Below, piece after piece: positions 5,172-5,329 of a stretch of DNA of 5,329 bases. The translations under genes and the position numbers were made by a program. Below the pieces are notes generated by a model. It had not been told where the DNA came from. It did no database searches and saw only the letters and a list, made by a program, of their open reading frames with translations. The stretch comes from Candidatus Aenigmatarchaeota archaeon (lineage in GTDB: Archaea > EX4484-52 > GLR71). Location: positions 1 through 5,329 of the forward strand of contig JAGLUQ010000078.1 in assembly GCA_023134675.1 (NCBI GenBank), read 5' to 3'. Numbering within the stretch: the stretch's first letter is position 1; each line of letters starts with the position of its first letter.

Positions 5172-5329
5172 ATGTCGACAATAGGTTCCAACACAGAGTC
5201 ACGGATAATTAAAAAACTTAATGAAAAACCATATTCTGTATCCCAGCTCGCAACGGATCTAAAAGTCAGAAGAGATTTCCTCGCAGGATTTCTTGAAGCC
5301 ATGCGTATCGCAGGCAAGCTGGAAGTCAT
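5172..5329 (+). CDS. Winged helix-turn-helix protein, N-terminal part only
   Basis: The reading frame runs from the ATG at 5172 off the window edge, giving 52 residues and two bases. TESRIIKKLNEKPYSVSQLA, then a second helix (TDLKVRRDFLAGFLEAMRIA) and the beginning of a strand (GKLEV), has the helix, short turn, helix-turn-helix and wing-strand pattern of winged-helix DNA-binding domains. SVSQLATDL is the first HTH helix and RRDFLAGFLEAMRIAG the recognition helix. Such a domain at the N-terminus suggests a transcription regulator, but archaeal proteins of many roles carry it and the rest is outside the window. The start is supported by leaderless TATA spacing. A dyad-related sequence overlaps its first codons. 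Confidence 0.75.
   Translation, partial: MSTIGSNTESRIIKKLNEKPYSVSQLATDLKVRRDFLAGFLEAMRIAGKLEV

Noticed and set aside
1..5329. CRISPR array, tRNA, rRNA or complete insertion sequence
   Set aside because: No regularly spaced repeats, tRNA-like folds, conserved rRNA strings or transposase reading frames were seen on either strand.

Overview
This is a low-GC archaeal window, identified mainly by a recognisable large subunit of replication factor C (rfcL), by TATA-box promoters placed about 25-27 nt upstream of start codons, and by scarce Shine-Dalgarno sites. The short rfcL, small stand-alone proteins and unrecognised neighbours would suit a DPANN-type archaeon (Woesearchaeota/Pacearchaeota style). 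That placement is inference; only Archaea is well supported.

Layout. Positions 1-368 (minus) hold an almost complete queD-type 6-pyruvoyl-tetrahydropterin synthase family gene, cut by the window edge. Positions 449-919 (minus) encode a small HExxH protein, probably a zinc metalloprotease of the ImmA/IrrE kind. It is divergent from rfcL (1039-2214, plus) across a 119-nt spacer that carries a promoter for each gene. A cytosolic C39-like papain-fold protein (2270-2914, plus) follows rfcL with its own promoter. It converges with an unrecognised gene on the minus strand (2937-3617), which is AT-richer in codon choice than rfcL. The 424-nt spacer 3618-4041 holds promoter elements and what looks like a decayed C-terminal piece of a regulator, possibly Lrp/AsnC-like, on the minus strand. 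An unrecognised charged, helical protein (4042-4992, plus) comes next. After a very AT-rich spacer, the start of a helix-turn-helix protein gene (5172 to the window end) closes the window.

How the genes relate. I see no operon: nearly every gene has its own promoter and strands alternate, so the window reads as independent monocistronic units covering tRNA modification (queD), DNA replication (rfcL), two putative hydrolases and several unknowns. The clearest collective signal is promoter geometry. Four genes have a TATA box centred 25-27 nt before the ATG and no Shine-Dalgarno site, which predicts leaderless mRNAs. The two unrecognised genes have TATA boxes further out together with Shine-Dalgarno-like sites. 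No CRISPR array, tRNA, rRNA or intact mobile element was seen, and I found no convincing multi-gene novel system.
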